A stretch of 39,831 bases of DNA from Planctomycetaceae bacterium (GCA_019636285.1 JAHBXV010000049.1:1-39831), one strand, 5' to 3'; numbered from the stretch's first letter, positions 27,277-35,403 are shown. Notes: generated by a model not told the origin, from the letters alone. Numbers and translations are program-made.

Positions 27277-28293
27277 ATGACCAGAAACGCTCGAAGGCTA
27301 CGCGGTTTTACGTTGATTGAACTCTTGGTGGTGATTGCGATCATCGCCATCCTGATCTCGCTGCTATTGCCAGCCGTCCAGCAGGCTCGCGAGGCGGCCC
27401 GCCGGACGCAGTGCTTTAACAACCTCAAGCAGATTGGCTTGGCGCTGCACAACTATGAAAGCACTTACAAGATTCTGCCGCCAGGCGGCCTTGGTGCGCT
27501 GTCGGTCGCCGCGCCGAATAACATGCCGCACATCACAGTCCCCGCGCTGCTGGATGGTGGAGAAGATGACGACGGTTTCGGCTGGATGGTGTTCATCCTG
27601 CCGTTTATTGATCAGGCCCCCCTGTATCAGAAGATCAACCCGCAGGGACATCCCGGCATCATTTCGACGGCTGGCGTCAAACAACTCTATTATGGTGCTG
27701 GCGCGACGATTGTTCCCGGTGGCGACACGATTCTGTCGGGTTACCTGTGTCCCTCTTCGGCATTGCCTCAGATCGTACCGTCCACGTTCACGATTCCCGG
27801 CGACACGATTGCGCGGACCTTGCAGGCAGCCACGCAGCAGGCTGGCTATGCCACGACTTCGTACAAGGCATGTGCCGGATCGGTACAAGGCGATTTCGGC
27901 GTGATGCACGTCGTCAAGGAAGGGGGCGGCGTCCGCTTCCGCGACATCACCGACGGGATGAGCAACACGCTGTTGGTCGGTGAATCGGCTTACGTGACGG
28001 ACACCGGCTCGACCAGCTTCCGTGACTGGCCGACGTGGATCGGGATGCCGGGTGATGGCGGTGACGAAACGATCCGCATCAACGGTCGTGCGGAATCGCC
28101 GATCAATTGCGGAACCAACTACAACAAGATGATTAATGCGATCAACGACGACTGCGCGTTCAGCTACCATGCCGGCGGGGCAAGCTTCCTGATGTGCGAT
28201 GGTTCGGTGCGGTTCATCACCGAGAATATCAGCATGGTGATCTATGACTACCTGCACGACCGTCGCGACGGTCAGGCCACTGGCGATTTCTAA
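27277..28293 (+). CDS. DUF1559 prepilin-like protein
   Basis: This 338-residue protein has the prepilin motif RGFTLIELL (residues 9-17), one hydrophobic helix and [17 protein letters not shown]. The DUF1559 body includes YLCPSSALPQ, a CAGSVQGDFGVM segment, DITDGMSNTLLVGESAY and the C-terminal FLMCDGSVRFITENIS. Its first 130 coding bases are close in DNA sequence to those of the gene at 9848, with the shared stretch CTGCTATTGCCAGCCGT. The ATG follows AGGGAGCC. It forms the usual planctomycete unit with the small lipoprotein gene downstream, though a hairpin separates them. Confidence 0.93.
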   Translation: MTRNARRLRGFTLIELLVVIAIIAILISLLLPAVQQAREAARRTQCFNNLKQIGLALHNYESTYKILPPGGLGALSVAAPNNMPHITVPALLDGGEDDDGFGWMVFILPFIDQAPLYQKINPQGHPGIISTAGVKQLYYGAGATIVPGGDTILSGYLCPSSALPQIVPSTFTIPGDTIARTLQAATQQAGYATTSYKACAGSVQGDFGVMHVVKEGGGVRFRDITDGMSNTLLVGESAYVTDTGSTSFRDWPTWIGMPGDGGDETIRINGRAESPINCGTNYNKMINAINDDCAFSYHAGGASFLMCDGSVRFITENISMVIYDYLHDRRDGQATGDF

Positions 28294-28302
28294 GCCAATT
28301 GT

Positions 28303-28375
28303 AAAGGGCTTGGCACGTGGCCCTTTGGGGGATCTCATGGGAGGCGGAGCGACTGATCGTTCCGCCTCCCTATTT
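28303..28375 (+). terminator. Two terminator hairpins after the third DUF1559 gene
   Basis: The first stem is AAAGGGC (28303-28309) with GCCCTTT (28320-28326). The second is GGGAGGCGGA (28339-28348) with TCCGCCTCCC (28361-28370), followed by TATTT. The second is the likelier intrinsic terminator. Some read-through to the lipoprotein gene is possible. Confidence 0.6.
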
Positions 28376-28394
28376 GCGGCTCTCTAAGTCTTAC

Positions 28395-28468
28395 CGTCAA
28401 AACCCTCTGGACGTCCGAAAAGTCCCTGAAAATGTCGAGGCTTTCGAGCCGCCAACCGGGTTTTGACG
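28395..28468 (+). repeat. 74-bp structured element, copy B
   Basis: A perfect 11-bp terminal inverted repeat, CGTCAAAACCC (28395-28405) and GGGTTTTGACG (28458-28468), encloses GGCTTTCGAGCC, a hairpin with a TTCG loop, and a variable centre with GGAC/GTCC arms. Copy A at 24272-24345 has the same length and ends. The element lies 74 bases upstream of the lipoprotein ATG, so it would fall in the 5' leader or promoter. Confidence 0.72.
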
Positions 28469-28542
28469 GAGGGTCAAAGGTCAGCTCGAGCGCGAGCTTT
28501 GAACCAACATTTCTCTCGGTCTCTTTTTCAAGGCGTAAAGTG

Positions 28543-28986
28543 ATGAATTCTCGCTGGGATCGGCAGCCGGCCGTGTTCCTGTTTTTGTTGCTGGCAACCG
28601 TGGGCTGCTCCTCGGGAGTGAAGGAATACGGAACCGCCAAAGTGACCGGCAAGCTGATGTGCGAGGACGAGCCGGTGGCGGATGCCATTGTGTTCTTCGC
28701 TCCGCTTCAATCTGCCGAGGGCAAAGGGGCCAATACCGGCAAACAAGGGATCGGCCGGACCGATGCGTTTGGCGAGTTCGTGGTTTCCACCTATGGCGAG
28801 AACGACGGCGCGGTGGTGGGAAAGCACCGCATCACCGTGCGAACCCCGCCGAGTTGTCCCTGTGCCACGAATCCCGATGTCACGGTGATGGAAGTGGAAA
28901 TCAAGCCGGGCGAGAAACACAACTTTGAAGTGAAGGTGAAAAAGACCGGCGACAAGCGAAGCCAGGGCGAGGATGACGACGATTAG
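28543..28986 (+). CDS. Small lipoprotein with carboxypeptidase-regulatory-like fold
   Basis: This 147-residue protein has a lipoprotein signal peptide (FLFLLLATVGC, lipobox TVGC with C22). A beta-sandwich of the transthyretin/carboxypeptidase-regulatory type follows: KVTGKLMCEDEPVADAIVFF, GRTDAFGEFVVSTY, GAVVGKHRITV. It ends in a very acidic tail (GEDDDD). Such proteins usually follow DUF1559 genes in Planctomycetes, as here, and are thought to be envelope-anchored. The ATG at 28543 overlaps a GTG at 28540. A PPSCPCATN segment adds a Cys pair that could form a disulfide. Function unknown. Confidence 0.82.
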   Translation: MNSRWDRQPAVFLFLLLATVGCSSGVKEYGTAKVTGKLMCEDEPVADAIVFFAPLQSAEGKGANTGKQGIGRTDAFGEFVVSTYGENDGAVVGKHRITVRTPPSCPCATNPDVTVMEVEIKPGEKHNFEVKVKKTGDKRSQGEDDDD

Positions 28987-29061
28987 CGGATGGCATTGCG
29001 TTGAGCCTGTCTGTCGGCCAAGGAAGACGTGGTGGTCCAGCAGTCTGTCGGATGATGGGAC

Positions 29062-30618
29062 ATGCAAGAAGATTCCAGCGAGGTGAGTGTCGGAAAGTCG
29101 TCGATTGGAGAGTCGAAGGTCCGTTCCGAGTCCCCGCTCGGCGTGGGGCTCGGGCAACCGGGTGCGTCCTTCTTTAATCGCCTGCTTGCCCGAGCTTTTC
29201 AGCCGGTGGACGCCGCGAGCCTGGCGGTCGTGCGGATGGGTTTCGGGCTGATTGTTGCCTGGTGGGCCGTCGACTATCTGCTCACCGGGCGGGCTGAGCA
29301 GATCTTCATCGCTCCGCGGTTTCACTTCACCTACTACCTGTTCGACTGGCTGCCTGTCCTGCCGAGAGGGGCGTTTGTTGCCCAATTCTGGTTGATGGCG
29401 GTGCTGGGCGTGTTGATTGCGGCCGGGGCGTGCTATCGCGCGGCGACCGTGCTCTTCGCGCTCAGTTTCAGCTATCTGTTTCTGCTGGAACGAACCAACT
29501 ACCAGAACCATTACTACCTGGTGACTCTGCTGTCCTGGCTGTTCGCGTTTCTGCCGCTGAATCGCTGCTGGGCGATGGATGCGTGGATGCAGGAGCAGAG
29601 GCCGTCTCCGACCGTCTCGCGATGGATGCTCTGGCTGGTTCGATTTCACTTCGGTATCCCGTATTTTTTTGGCGGCATCGCGAAGTTTGATAGCGACTGG
29701 TTCGCCGGGTTTCCGTTCCGGCAGACCCTCCATGCGCAGGCCGATTGGCCGATCATCGGACCATGGTTTCTGCAGGAATGGGTCGTCCAGATTTTTATCT
29801 GGGGAGGCGTGCTGTTCGATCTGTCGATCGTGCCGCTGCTACTGTGGCGACGGACGCGGATTCTGGGCTATCTGCTGTGCCTGTTTTTCCACGTCATGAA
29901 TTCGCAGCTTTTCTCGATTCACATCTTCCCCTGGCTGATGATCGTGGCGACGACGGTCTTCTTCGAGCCGGACTGGCCACGACGTTTCCTGCGTGCGGCG
30001 AAAATCGCGGTGCCGGCCCACGAGCGAGTTGAGTGGTCTCGAATGAGCATGGCCGCCCGCGGACTGACGGTGCTGGTCTTGCTGTATGTTGGTGTCCATT
30101 GCCTGTTGCCGTTTCGTCATTGGATGTATGCGGGCGAGACGAACTGGACGGAACGGGGGCATCATTTTGCATGGCGGATGATGCTGCGGGGAAAGCTGAT
30201 CGGCGTGCGGTACTATTTGACAGATCCGCGAAATGGACAGACCTTCATTCCGGACCTGCGGACCGTTCTGACGCCTCTGCAAATGCGATCGTTCGCCCGG
30301 GATCCGGAAATGATTCACCATTTTGCTCAGTTTCTCGCGAGTGACTATGTTCAACGGGCGGGGGTGCGTCCGGAGGTGCGGGCGGTGGTGCTCACGTCGC
30401 TCAACGGTCGCAAACCGCAATTGCAGATCGATCCCAATGTCGATCTGGCCGGTGAACCCCGTGGCTTCTATTCGCGGACCTGGATTACGCAACTGACCGA
30501 GCCGTTACCGGTTGTTCCCTGGACTGTCCCGGTCCAGGAGTGGGAACGGCATGTCGAGATTCCGCTGCTGGCGTTTCAGGAACGGACGCGGGCAAATGAG
30601 ATCGCCAACGGCAATTAA
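29062..30618 (+). CDS. Vitamin K-dependent gamma-carboxylase (VKGC/HTTM) homologue
   Basis: This 518-residue multi-pass membrane protein aligns by eye with animal GGCX over most of its length. YQNHYYL gives H150 at the position of human H160. GGIAKFDSDWFAGFP gives K208 at the catalytic K218 position. FHVMNSQLFSIHIFPWLM and FEPDWPRR correspond to GGCX FHCMNSQLFSIG and SPEWPRK. NWTERGHHFAWRMM matches the NWTNGLYGYSW region. It is shorter than GGCX (758 aa) and lacks most of the lumenal C-terminal region. In animals this enzyme carboxylates Glu residues using reduced vitamin K; in bacteria the activity is generally untested. It lies 75 bases after the acidic lipoprotein gene and 66 before a phosphoesterase gene. 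Confidence 0.88.
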   Translation: MQEDSSEVSVGKSSIGESKVRSESPLGVGLGQPGASFFNRLLARAFQPVDAASLAVVRMGFGLIVAWWAVDYLLTGRAEQIFIAPRFHFTYYLFDWLPVLPRGAFVAQFWLMAVLGVLIAAGACYRAATVLFALSFSYLFLLERTNYQNHYYLVTLLSWLFAFLPLNRCWAMDAWMQEQRPSPTVSRWMLWLVRFHFGIPYFFGGIAKFDSDWFAGFPFRQTLHAQADWPIIGPWFLQEWVVQIFIWGGVLFDLSIVPLLLWRRTRILGYLLCLFFHVMNSQLFSIHIFPWLMIVATTVFFEPDWPRRFLRAAKIAVPAHERVEWSRMSMAARGLTVLVLLYVGVHCLLPFRHWMYAGETNWTERGHHFAWRMMLRGKLIGVRYYLTDPRNGQTFIPDLRTVLTPLQMRSFARDPEMIHHFAQFLASDYVQRAGVRPEVRAVVLTSLNGRKPQLQIDPNVDLAGEPRGFYSRTWITQLTEPLPVVPWTVPVQEWERHVEIPLLAFQERTRANEIANGN

Positions 30619-30684
30619 CGTATGACCGAGTTCCTGCGTGTTGATGGACGACATTTCACGGAAAAGTACAAGTCGAGGTGATTC

Positions 30685-32073
30685 ATGAGGTCGATGTCCC
30701 GAGGTCTTGTCTCTTTCTGTCTGTCGGCGGCATTGCTGTCGACAGTCATGCCGGACCGTGGCGGATCTGTCGCCTTCGCCCATGAAGGTCACGACCACCC
30801 GCCGCGTAAGGTGGAGAGTGCCGAGCATTACAAGCCCACTCCGTTGCCGGATCGGATTGTTCTGACCTGGACCGGCGACCCGACCACGACGCAAGCCGTG
30901 AGTTGGCGAACGTCGACCGAGGTGAAGAAGGCCATGGCCGAGATCGCCGTCGCGGAAGCGGGGCCGTCGTTCGCGAAGAATGGCAAGTCCGTCGAAGCGG
31001 TCACGCAGCCGCTCAAGACGGATATCAACGAGGCGCACTTTCATACGGTGGAGTTTAAGGGGCTGACCCCGGCGACCCGGTATGCCTACCGCGTGGGGGA
31101 TGGCGTGAACTGGAGCGAATGGTTCCAGTTCAGCACGGCCAGTTCCGCGCCCGAGGCGTTCTCGTTTGTCTATTTTGGCGATGCCCAGAATGACATCCGT
31201 TCGATGTGGTCGCGGGTGATTCGTGAAGCCTATCGCGATGCCCCCAAGGCCAAATTCCTGCTGCACGCCGGTGATCTGATCAACCGGGCGGAGTCGGATG
31301 CCGAGTGGGGGGAATGGTTCGGAGCCGGCCACTGGCTGAACGCCATGGTTCCGAGCGTCGCCGTTCCGGGGAACCACGAACAGGCGAAGTCCGAGAGCGG
31401 CGAGCGCCGGTTGTCGCACCACTGGCGTCCGCAGTTTGCCTTCCCCACGAACGGGCCGAAGGGACTGGAGGAAGCCTGCTACACAATGACCTATCAAAAC
31501 ATGCGGATCATCGCGCTCGACAGCAATCGGGAACTGGCGGTGCAGCGAGACTGGCTCGACAAGGTGCTGGCGGAGAATCAGTCGGAGTGGGTTGTCTGCA
31601 CGTTCCATCATCCGGTCTATTCGACCGGGAAGGATCGCGACAACAAAGAACTGCGCGAGACCTGGAAGCCGGTCTTCGACAAATACAAAGTCGACCTGGT
31701 TTTGCAGGGCCACGACCATACCTATGGGCGCACGGGGCTCGATACGCCTCTGATCACGACGGGGAACGTTCCGGCGGGCGTCTCGCGGGTCGATGGCAAG
31801 ACGGGAACCGTCTACGTCGTTTCCGTGAGCGGTCCGAAAATGTACGACTTGCAAAAGCAGCCGGTCATGCGGCGAACCGCCGAGGATACGCAGCTTTATC
31901 AGATCATTTCGATCGACGGCCCCACGCTTCGCTATGAAGCCCGGACGGCCGTGGGCGAGCTGTACGACGCGTTTACGCTCAAGAAGACGGGGCGCGGGCA
32001 GGTCAACGAAATGATTGAGCAGGTGCCGACGTCTCCGGAACGCCATCGGGCCGAATCGTCGACCGGAAGTTGA
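30685..32073 (+). CDS. Purple-acid-phosphatase-fold metallophosphoesterase
   Basis: This 462-residue protein has a signal peptide (cleaving near SVAFAHEG), after which the mature start has a small His cluster (HEGHDH). Residues 55-155 form the fibronectin-like N-terminal domain of purple acid phosphatases (TTQAVSWRT, TRYAYRVGDG). The catalytic domain has D166 (FGDAQN), D197 (AGDLIN), N230-H231 (GNHE), H308/H309 (FHHP), and H343/H345 (GHDH). The Tyr that normally follows in GDxxY, and gives the purple colour, is Asn200 here, so the metal site differs. GAGGTGA precedes the ATG. Probably a periplasmic phosphatase or phosphodiesterase. A strong terminator follows. Confidence 0.85.
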   Translation: MRSMSRGLVSFCLSAALLSTVMPDRGGSVAFAHEGHDHPPRKVESAEHYKPTPLPDRIVLTWTGDPTTTQAVSWRTSTEVKKAMAEIAVAEAGPSFAKNGKSVEAVTQPLKTDINEAHFHTVEFKGLTPATRYAYRVGDGVNWSEWFQFSTASSAPEAFSFVYFGDAQNDIRSMWSRVIREAYRDAPKAKFLLHAGDLINRAESDAEWGEWFGAGHWLNAMVPSVAVPGNHEQAKSESGERRLSHHWRPQFAFPTNGPKGLEEACYTMTYQNMRIIALDSNRELAVQRDWLDKVLAENQSEWVVCTFHHPVYSTGKDRDNKELRETWKPVFDKYKVDLVLQGHDHTYGRTGLDTPLITTGNVPAGVSRVDGKTGTVYVVSVSGPKMYDLQKQPVMRRTAEDTQLYQIISIDGPTLRYEARTAVGELYDAFTLKKTGRGQVNEMIEQVPTSPERHRAESSTGS

Positions 32074-32112
32074 AGCTCTGGTCACAATCTCGCAATCATC
32101 GATTGAACCAAC

Positions 32113-32166
32113 AATTGGCGGTCGAACCCCTTGCGCGGGGGATCGACCGCCAATTTCACTTTTCGG
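32113..32166 (+). terminator. Intrinsic terminator after the phosphoesterase gene
   Basis: A perfect 13-bp stem (AATTGGCGGTCGA at 32113-32125 with 32143-32155) and a 17-base loop are followed by TTCACTTTT. It sits 40 bases after the stop, so it separates the phosphoesterase from the cytochrome pair. Confidence 0.75.
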
Positions 32167-32272
32167 AAATCGTCAAGATCTGGACCTCGCGAGCCGTGAA
32201 TCCCATGAGGCCGAGGCATAGACTGAGCGGTATCCATCCAACGCGAGATTCAACAGCAGTCAGGGGAGCGCC

Positions 32273-32692
32273 ATGCGGAGCTTGCGAACATTGATGTTGC
32301 CGATCGCGGCCATTCTTCTGGGAGGAATGACGGGCGGACTCTCCATCGGTCAGACGGCCAAGGCGCCCGATGCGGAGGCCAAGTTGCGAGAGTTCATGCG
32401 TGCGAAACTGTCGGCGTCGACGGAAATTCTCGAGGGATTTTGCGTCGACGACATGCAGCTCGTCATCAAGGGAGCGAAGCAGCTCCAGGCGATGAGTGAA
32501 GCTGAAGCGTGGCGCGTTTCGAACGATGTGATGTACAAGCAGTTCAGTAACGAGTTTCGGCAGATTTCGACCGATCTCATCAAGGCCGCGGAAGACAAGA
32601 ACCCGGATCGCGCCATGCTGAAGTGGGTCGACGCGACGGTCAGTTGTCTGGACTGTCACCGGTTTGTGCGCGGCATGCGCGTCGCGAAGTGA
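32273..32692 (+). CDS. Exported cytochrome c'-like protein, paralogue 1
   Basis: This 139-residue protein has a signal peptide (residues 1-25). A helical body of about 90 residues follows, and a single haem motif SCLDCH (C125, C128, H129) lies close to the C-terminus. Helical bundles with a C-terminal CxxCH are typical of class II cytochromes (c'), which bind NO or carry electrons in the periplasm. The conserved Arg before the motif is not present. GGGGAG precedes the ATG. A paralogue follows 124 bases downstream, sharing the FMRxKLxxSxxILEG core and CHxxVR tail. Confidence 0.78.
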   Translation: MRSLRTLMLPIAAILLGGMTGGLSIGQTAKAPDAEAKLREFMRAKLSASTEILEGFCVDDMQLVIKGAKQLQAMSEAEAWRVSNDVMYKQFSNEFRQISTDLIKAAEDKNPDRAMLKWVDATVSCLDCHRFVRGMRVAK

Positions 32693-32816
32693 ACGGGATC
32701 GTGTCTCATGCGATTGCCCGGTTCGATTGACGTTCGAACTTGTCGGCAAAGCAACGAACTGGAATGATCTGACCCGTCGAAGCTCACCCCCCCATCCGTC
32801 GTGGAAAGGATTCTTC

Positions 32817-33260
32817 ATGAAGCGTTCGCAACATGTTTTTTTGACGAAGCGAGTTGTTGGTTGCGTGATTGCAATCGGTGCGGCGAGCTTTCTGGCTCTC
32901 GCGCCGCAGGAACGTGCTCGCGCGGAACAGACTCAGGATACGTCCCTGAGCGCGTTCATGCGGAAGAAGCTCGACAGTTCGTCGTTGATTCTCGAGGGGC
33001 TGACGGTCGAGGATGAGAAGCTGATCTCCGAGGGAGCCGACGCGCTGCTCAAGATGAGCAATGTCGAGAAGTGGAACGTGCTGGCGGATAACGACTATCG
33101 CGAATTCAATCGCGACTTCCGCAATTCGGTTCGCAAGTTGGATGAAGCGGCCAAGGCCAAGAATTTCGACAATGCGACGCTGCAGTGGTTCGACGCGGTC
33201 AAGGCATGCGTCGAATGCCACAAGTACGTTCGCAGTCAGCGCCCAGCGCTCAAGAAATGA
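32817..33260 (+). CDS. Exported cytochrome c'-like protein, paralogue 2
   Basis: This 147-residue protein has a signal peptide (about residues 1-36, RARAEQ). The helical body has FMRKKLDSSSLILEGLTVEDEKLI, the same core as its upstream neighbour. The haem motif is ACVECHKYVRS (C131, C134, H135) near the C-terminus. The two genes look like a tandem duplication that has since diverged, and they probably share one transcript. Other Planctomycetes carry similar small cytochromes, with no assigned role. The ATG at 32817 follows AAAGGA. Confidence 0.78.
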   Translation: MKRSQHVFLTKRVVGCVIAIGAASFLALAPQERARAEQTQDTSLSAFMRKKLDSSSLILEGLTVEDEKLISEGADALLKMSNVEKWNVLADNDYREFNRDFRNSVRKLDEAAKAKNFDNATLQWFDAVKACVECHKYVRSQRPALKK

Positions 33261-33273
33261 TTACGGCCGCGAA

Positions 33274-33304
33274 CGAATCCCTGTCGACTGGCGGCAGGGA
33301 TTCG
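33274..33304. terminator. Hairpin between convergent cytochrome and amt genes
   Basis: CGAATCCCTG (33274-33283) pairs perfectly with CAGGGATTCG (33295-33304) around an 11-base loop, between the convergent cytochrome and Amt genes. It could serve both strands as a terminator, but T-tracts are weak. Confidence 0.5.
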
Positions 33305-33333
33305 TCCGGCAGCTTGGACCAGAATCCCGAGTC

Positions 33334-34824
33334 CTAATAGAAGATATAACCTTCTTCGCCGTGCTGGTTGATGTCCAGGCCCTGGAGTTCTCCGGCCTGA
33401 CTGACTCGCAAGCCCATGGCGCTGTCGATCAGCTTCAGCAGGATTGTCGTGGCGATGACGGCCCAAAGGGCGGCAGCGCCGGCTGCGACGGCTTGATAAG
33501 TCACTTGCTGGGCGTGTCCTTCCAGGAGTCCCAAGGGTTCTGCGGCCCCGGTGATGGTTCGCGTGGCGAAGACGCCGGTGAGTAGGGCACCCACTGCTCC
33601 TCCCACCCCGTGCACGCCGAAGGCATCGAGCGAGTCGTCGTAGCGAAACTGGTTCTTAAGCGTCGTGCAGGCGTAGAAGCAGATGGCTCCCGCCGCGAGA
33701 CCGAGGACAATTCCGCCAGCCCCCGTGACGCTGCCGCTGGCCGGCGTGATGCAGACCAGCCCGGCGACCGCGCCGGAACAGGCACCCAGAATGGTGGGTT
33801 TGCCGCGGAGCACCCATTCCAGACCGGCCCACATGACGACGCCTGCCGCCGAGGCCAGATGCGTCGCGAGAAAGGCGTTCGCGGCTCGTGCATCGGCGGC
33901 ACCCGCGCTGCCCGCATTGAAGCCGAACCAGCCCATCCAGAGGAGGGCCGCGCCGATCGCGGTGTAGGTAAGGTTGTGCGGCGGCATGGGTTCCTGACCG
34001 AAGCCCAGGCGACGACCGAGCAGGACGGCGCAGACCAGCGCGGAGACGCCGGACGTGATGTGAACGACGGTACCGCCGGCAAAATCGAGGGCCGGGTAAG
34101 CAGCGTTCGGATTGAACTCGGAGCACCAGCCAAAGTCGGACCAGACCCAATGCGCGACCGGGCAATAGACGACGGTGCCCCACAAGATGGAAAAGACGAC
34201 GCAGGAGCTGAACTTCATGCGCTCGGCATAGGCGCCGCAGATCAGCGCGGGGGTGATCAGGAAGAACATCATCTGAAACGTGAAATGGACCGTCCGGGGA
34301 ATCTGGCCGACGGTGGGGGTGACGATCTGACCGTCAACGAGGCTGGGTCCGACACCGTTTAGCCCCGCATAGCCCAGGTTGCCAATGAGACCGGATTCGC
34401 CCAGATCGCCGGAAAAAACCAGGCTGTAACCCCAGCCAGCCCAGACGAGCGACATGACTCCCATGAGGAAGAGGCACTGCATGAACACGCTGAGAATGTT
34501 CTTCTTGCGCACCAGCCCGCCATAGAACAACGCGAGGCCCGGAGCGACCATCATGAGAACCAGAGCCGACGACGTGAGCATCCAGGCGATGGCGCCGGAG
34601 TCGAGCGGCAGGTCGGCGGCGATGGTCCCGGCTTCGACGATCGCATCCGAAGCTGGGCTCGCGTCGACCTGTTCGTCGGCCGCGTGTCCCGTCGCGACCG
34701 AAAAAAAAGCCCCGAGTAACGCCAGCCGGTGCATCCATCGCCTTCGCGGTTGCGAGGCGACAGTGTCGTTCGAGGCAAGACATCGGCGGAGAACATGGGA
34801 CAGCGGCTCGAAACTGAAACTCAT
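33334..34824 (-). CDS. amt: Ammonium transporter Amt
   Basis: This protein of about 496 residues has 11 or 12 membrane segments and an N-terminal signal-like extension (LALLGAFFSVATGHAA). Family marks are LALFYGGLVRKKN, HFTFQMMFFLITPALICGAYAERMKF, HITSG (H255) and FGVHGVGG (H405), the twin pore histidines. The tail GLDINQHGEEGYIFY is the cytosolic end that PII proteins bind in relatives. The ATG at 34824 follows CCGGAG; the frame stays open up to 35109, but the extension overlaps a terminator hairpin. It conducts ammonium across the inner membrane. No glnK gene is adjacent. The leader may be regulated by attenuation. Confidence 0.94.
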   Translation of the reverse strand: MSFSFEPLSHVLRRCLASNDTVASQPRRRWMHRLALLGAFFSVATGHAADEQVDASPASDAIVEAGTIAADLPLDSGAIAWMLTSSALVLMMVAPGLALFYGGLVRKKNILSVFMQCLFLMGVMSLVWAGWGYSLVFSGDLGESGLIGNLGYAGLNGVGPSLVDGQIVTPTVGQIPRTVHFTFQMMFFLITPALICGAYAERMKFSSCVVFSILWGTVVYCPVAHWVWSDFGWCSEFNPNAAYPALDFAGGTVVHITSGVSALVCAVLLGRRLGFGQEPMPPHNLTYTAIGAALLWMGWFGFNAGSAGAADARAANAFLATHLASAAGVVMWAGLEWVLRGKPTILGACSGAVAGLVCITPASGSVTGAGGIVLGLAAGAICFYACTTLKNQFRYDDSLDAFGVHGVGGAVGALLTGVFATRTITGAAEPLGLLEGHAQQVTYQAVAAGAAALWAVIATTILLKLIDSAMGLRVSQAGELQGLDINQHGEEGYIFY

Positions 34825-35010
34825 GGGGGAGACTCCGGTGGTGAATACCTGAGAGTGGATGCCCGGGATCTCGCGCAGCTGGCGCGGCCCCCAGGCAGAG
34901 AGCACTTTAGCGAGGGATTTGGCGAGCCGACAGCGAGGCGGGGCCAGAGAGAGTCGTCGCTGCGGAGAGGCATCCCGCGAGATCGATCGGCGCGGGCATC
35001 CGGGCCAAAA

Positions 35011-35066
35011 TGAAAAAGCCCGGAAGCAACGGCCCAGGGGGGGGAGGGACCAGTGTTGCTTCCGGG
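35011..35066 (-). terminator. Intrinsic terminator hairpin in the amt leader
   Basis: On the minus strand, CCCGGAAGCAAC and GTTGCTTCCGGG (35055-35066 and 35019-35030) form a perfect 12-bp stem, followed by CTTTTTCATTTT. It is about 195 bases before the amt ATG and 340 bases after the sulfatase stop. It may end the sulfatase transcript or act as an attenuator for amt. A second 8-bp hairpin, GTCGAGTC/GACTCGAC, lies just upstream at 35074-35100. The rest of 34825-35403 has no convincing gene. Confidence 0.65.
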
Positions 35067-35403
35067 GCGATCGGTCGAGTCGACGTAAAAAAGACTCGAC
35101 AACATCCATGTCGGCGAGTCTTTGTGTCGCGGTCTCCCTGGAGGAATGAGCGTCCGTGCTCTTCCTGGGTCAGGGTGTCGTTTCAGGACAAGCTGGACCG
35201 CGACAAAATCGAATCACTCAACGGCGGGATTCAATCAAGGGGGGATGATTGAATTCAGCGAGCGGGTCTTAGCTGGAATGGCAAGGGCTCGTCAATTCGA
35301 GTTGTTGCGTGAATTGCAAGAATTGTAAGTTGCGGCTGTTGTCGGGTGGTGGAAGCGGTTTGCATGCGATCCGGCACGGCGGTTCTTGCGGGACGCAAGC
35401 GGA

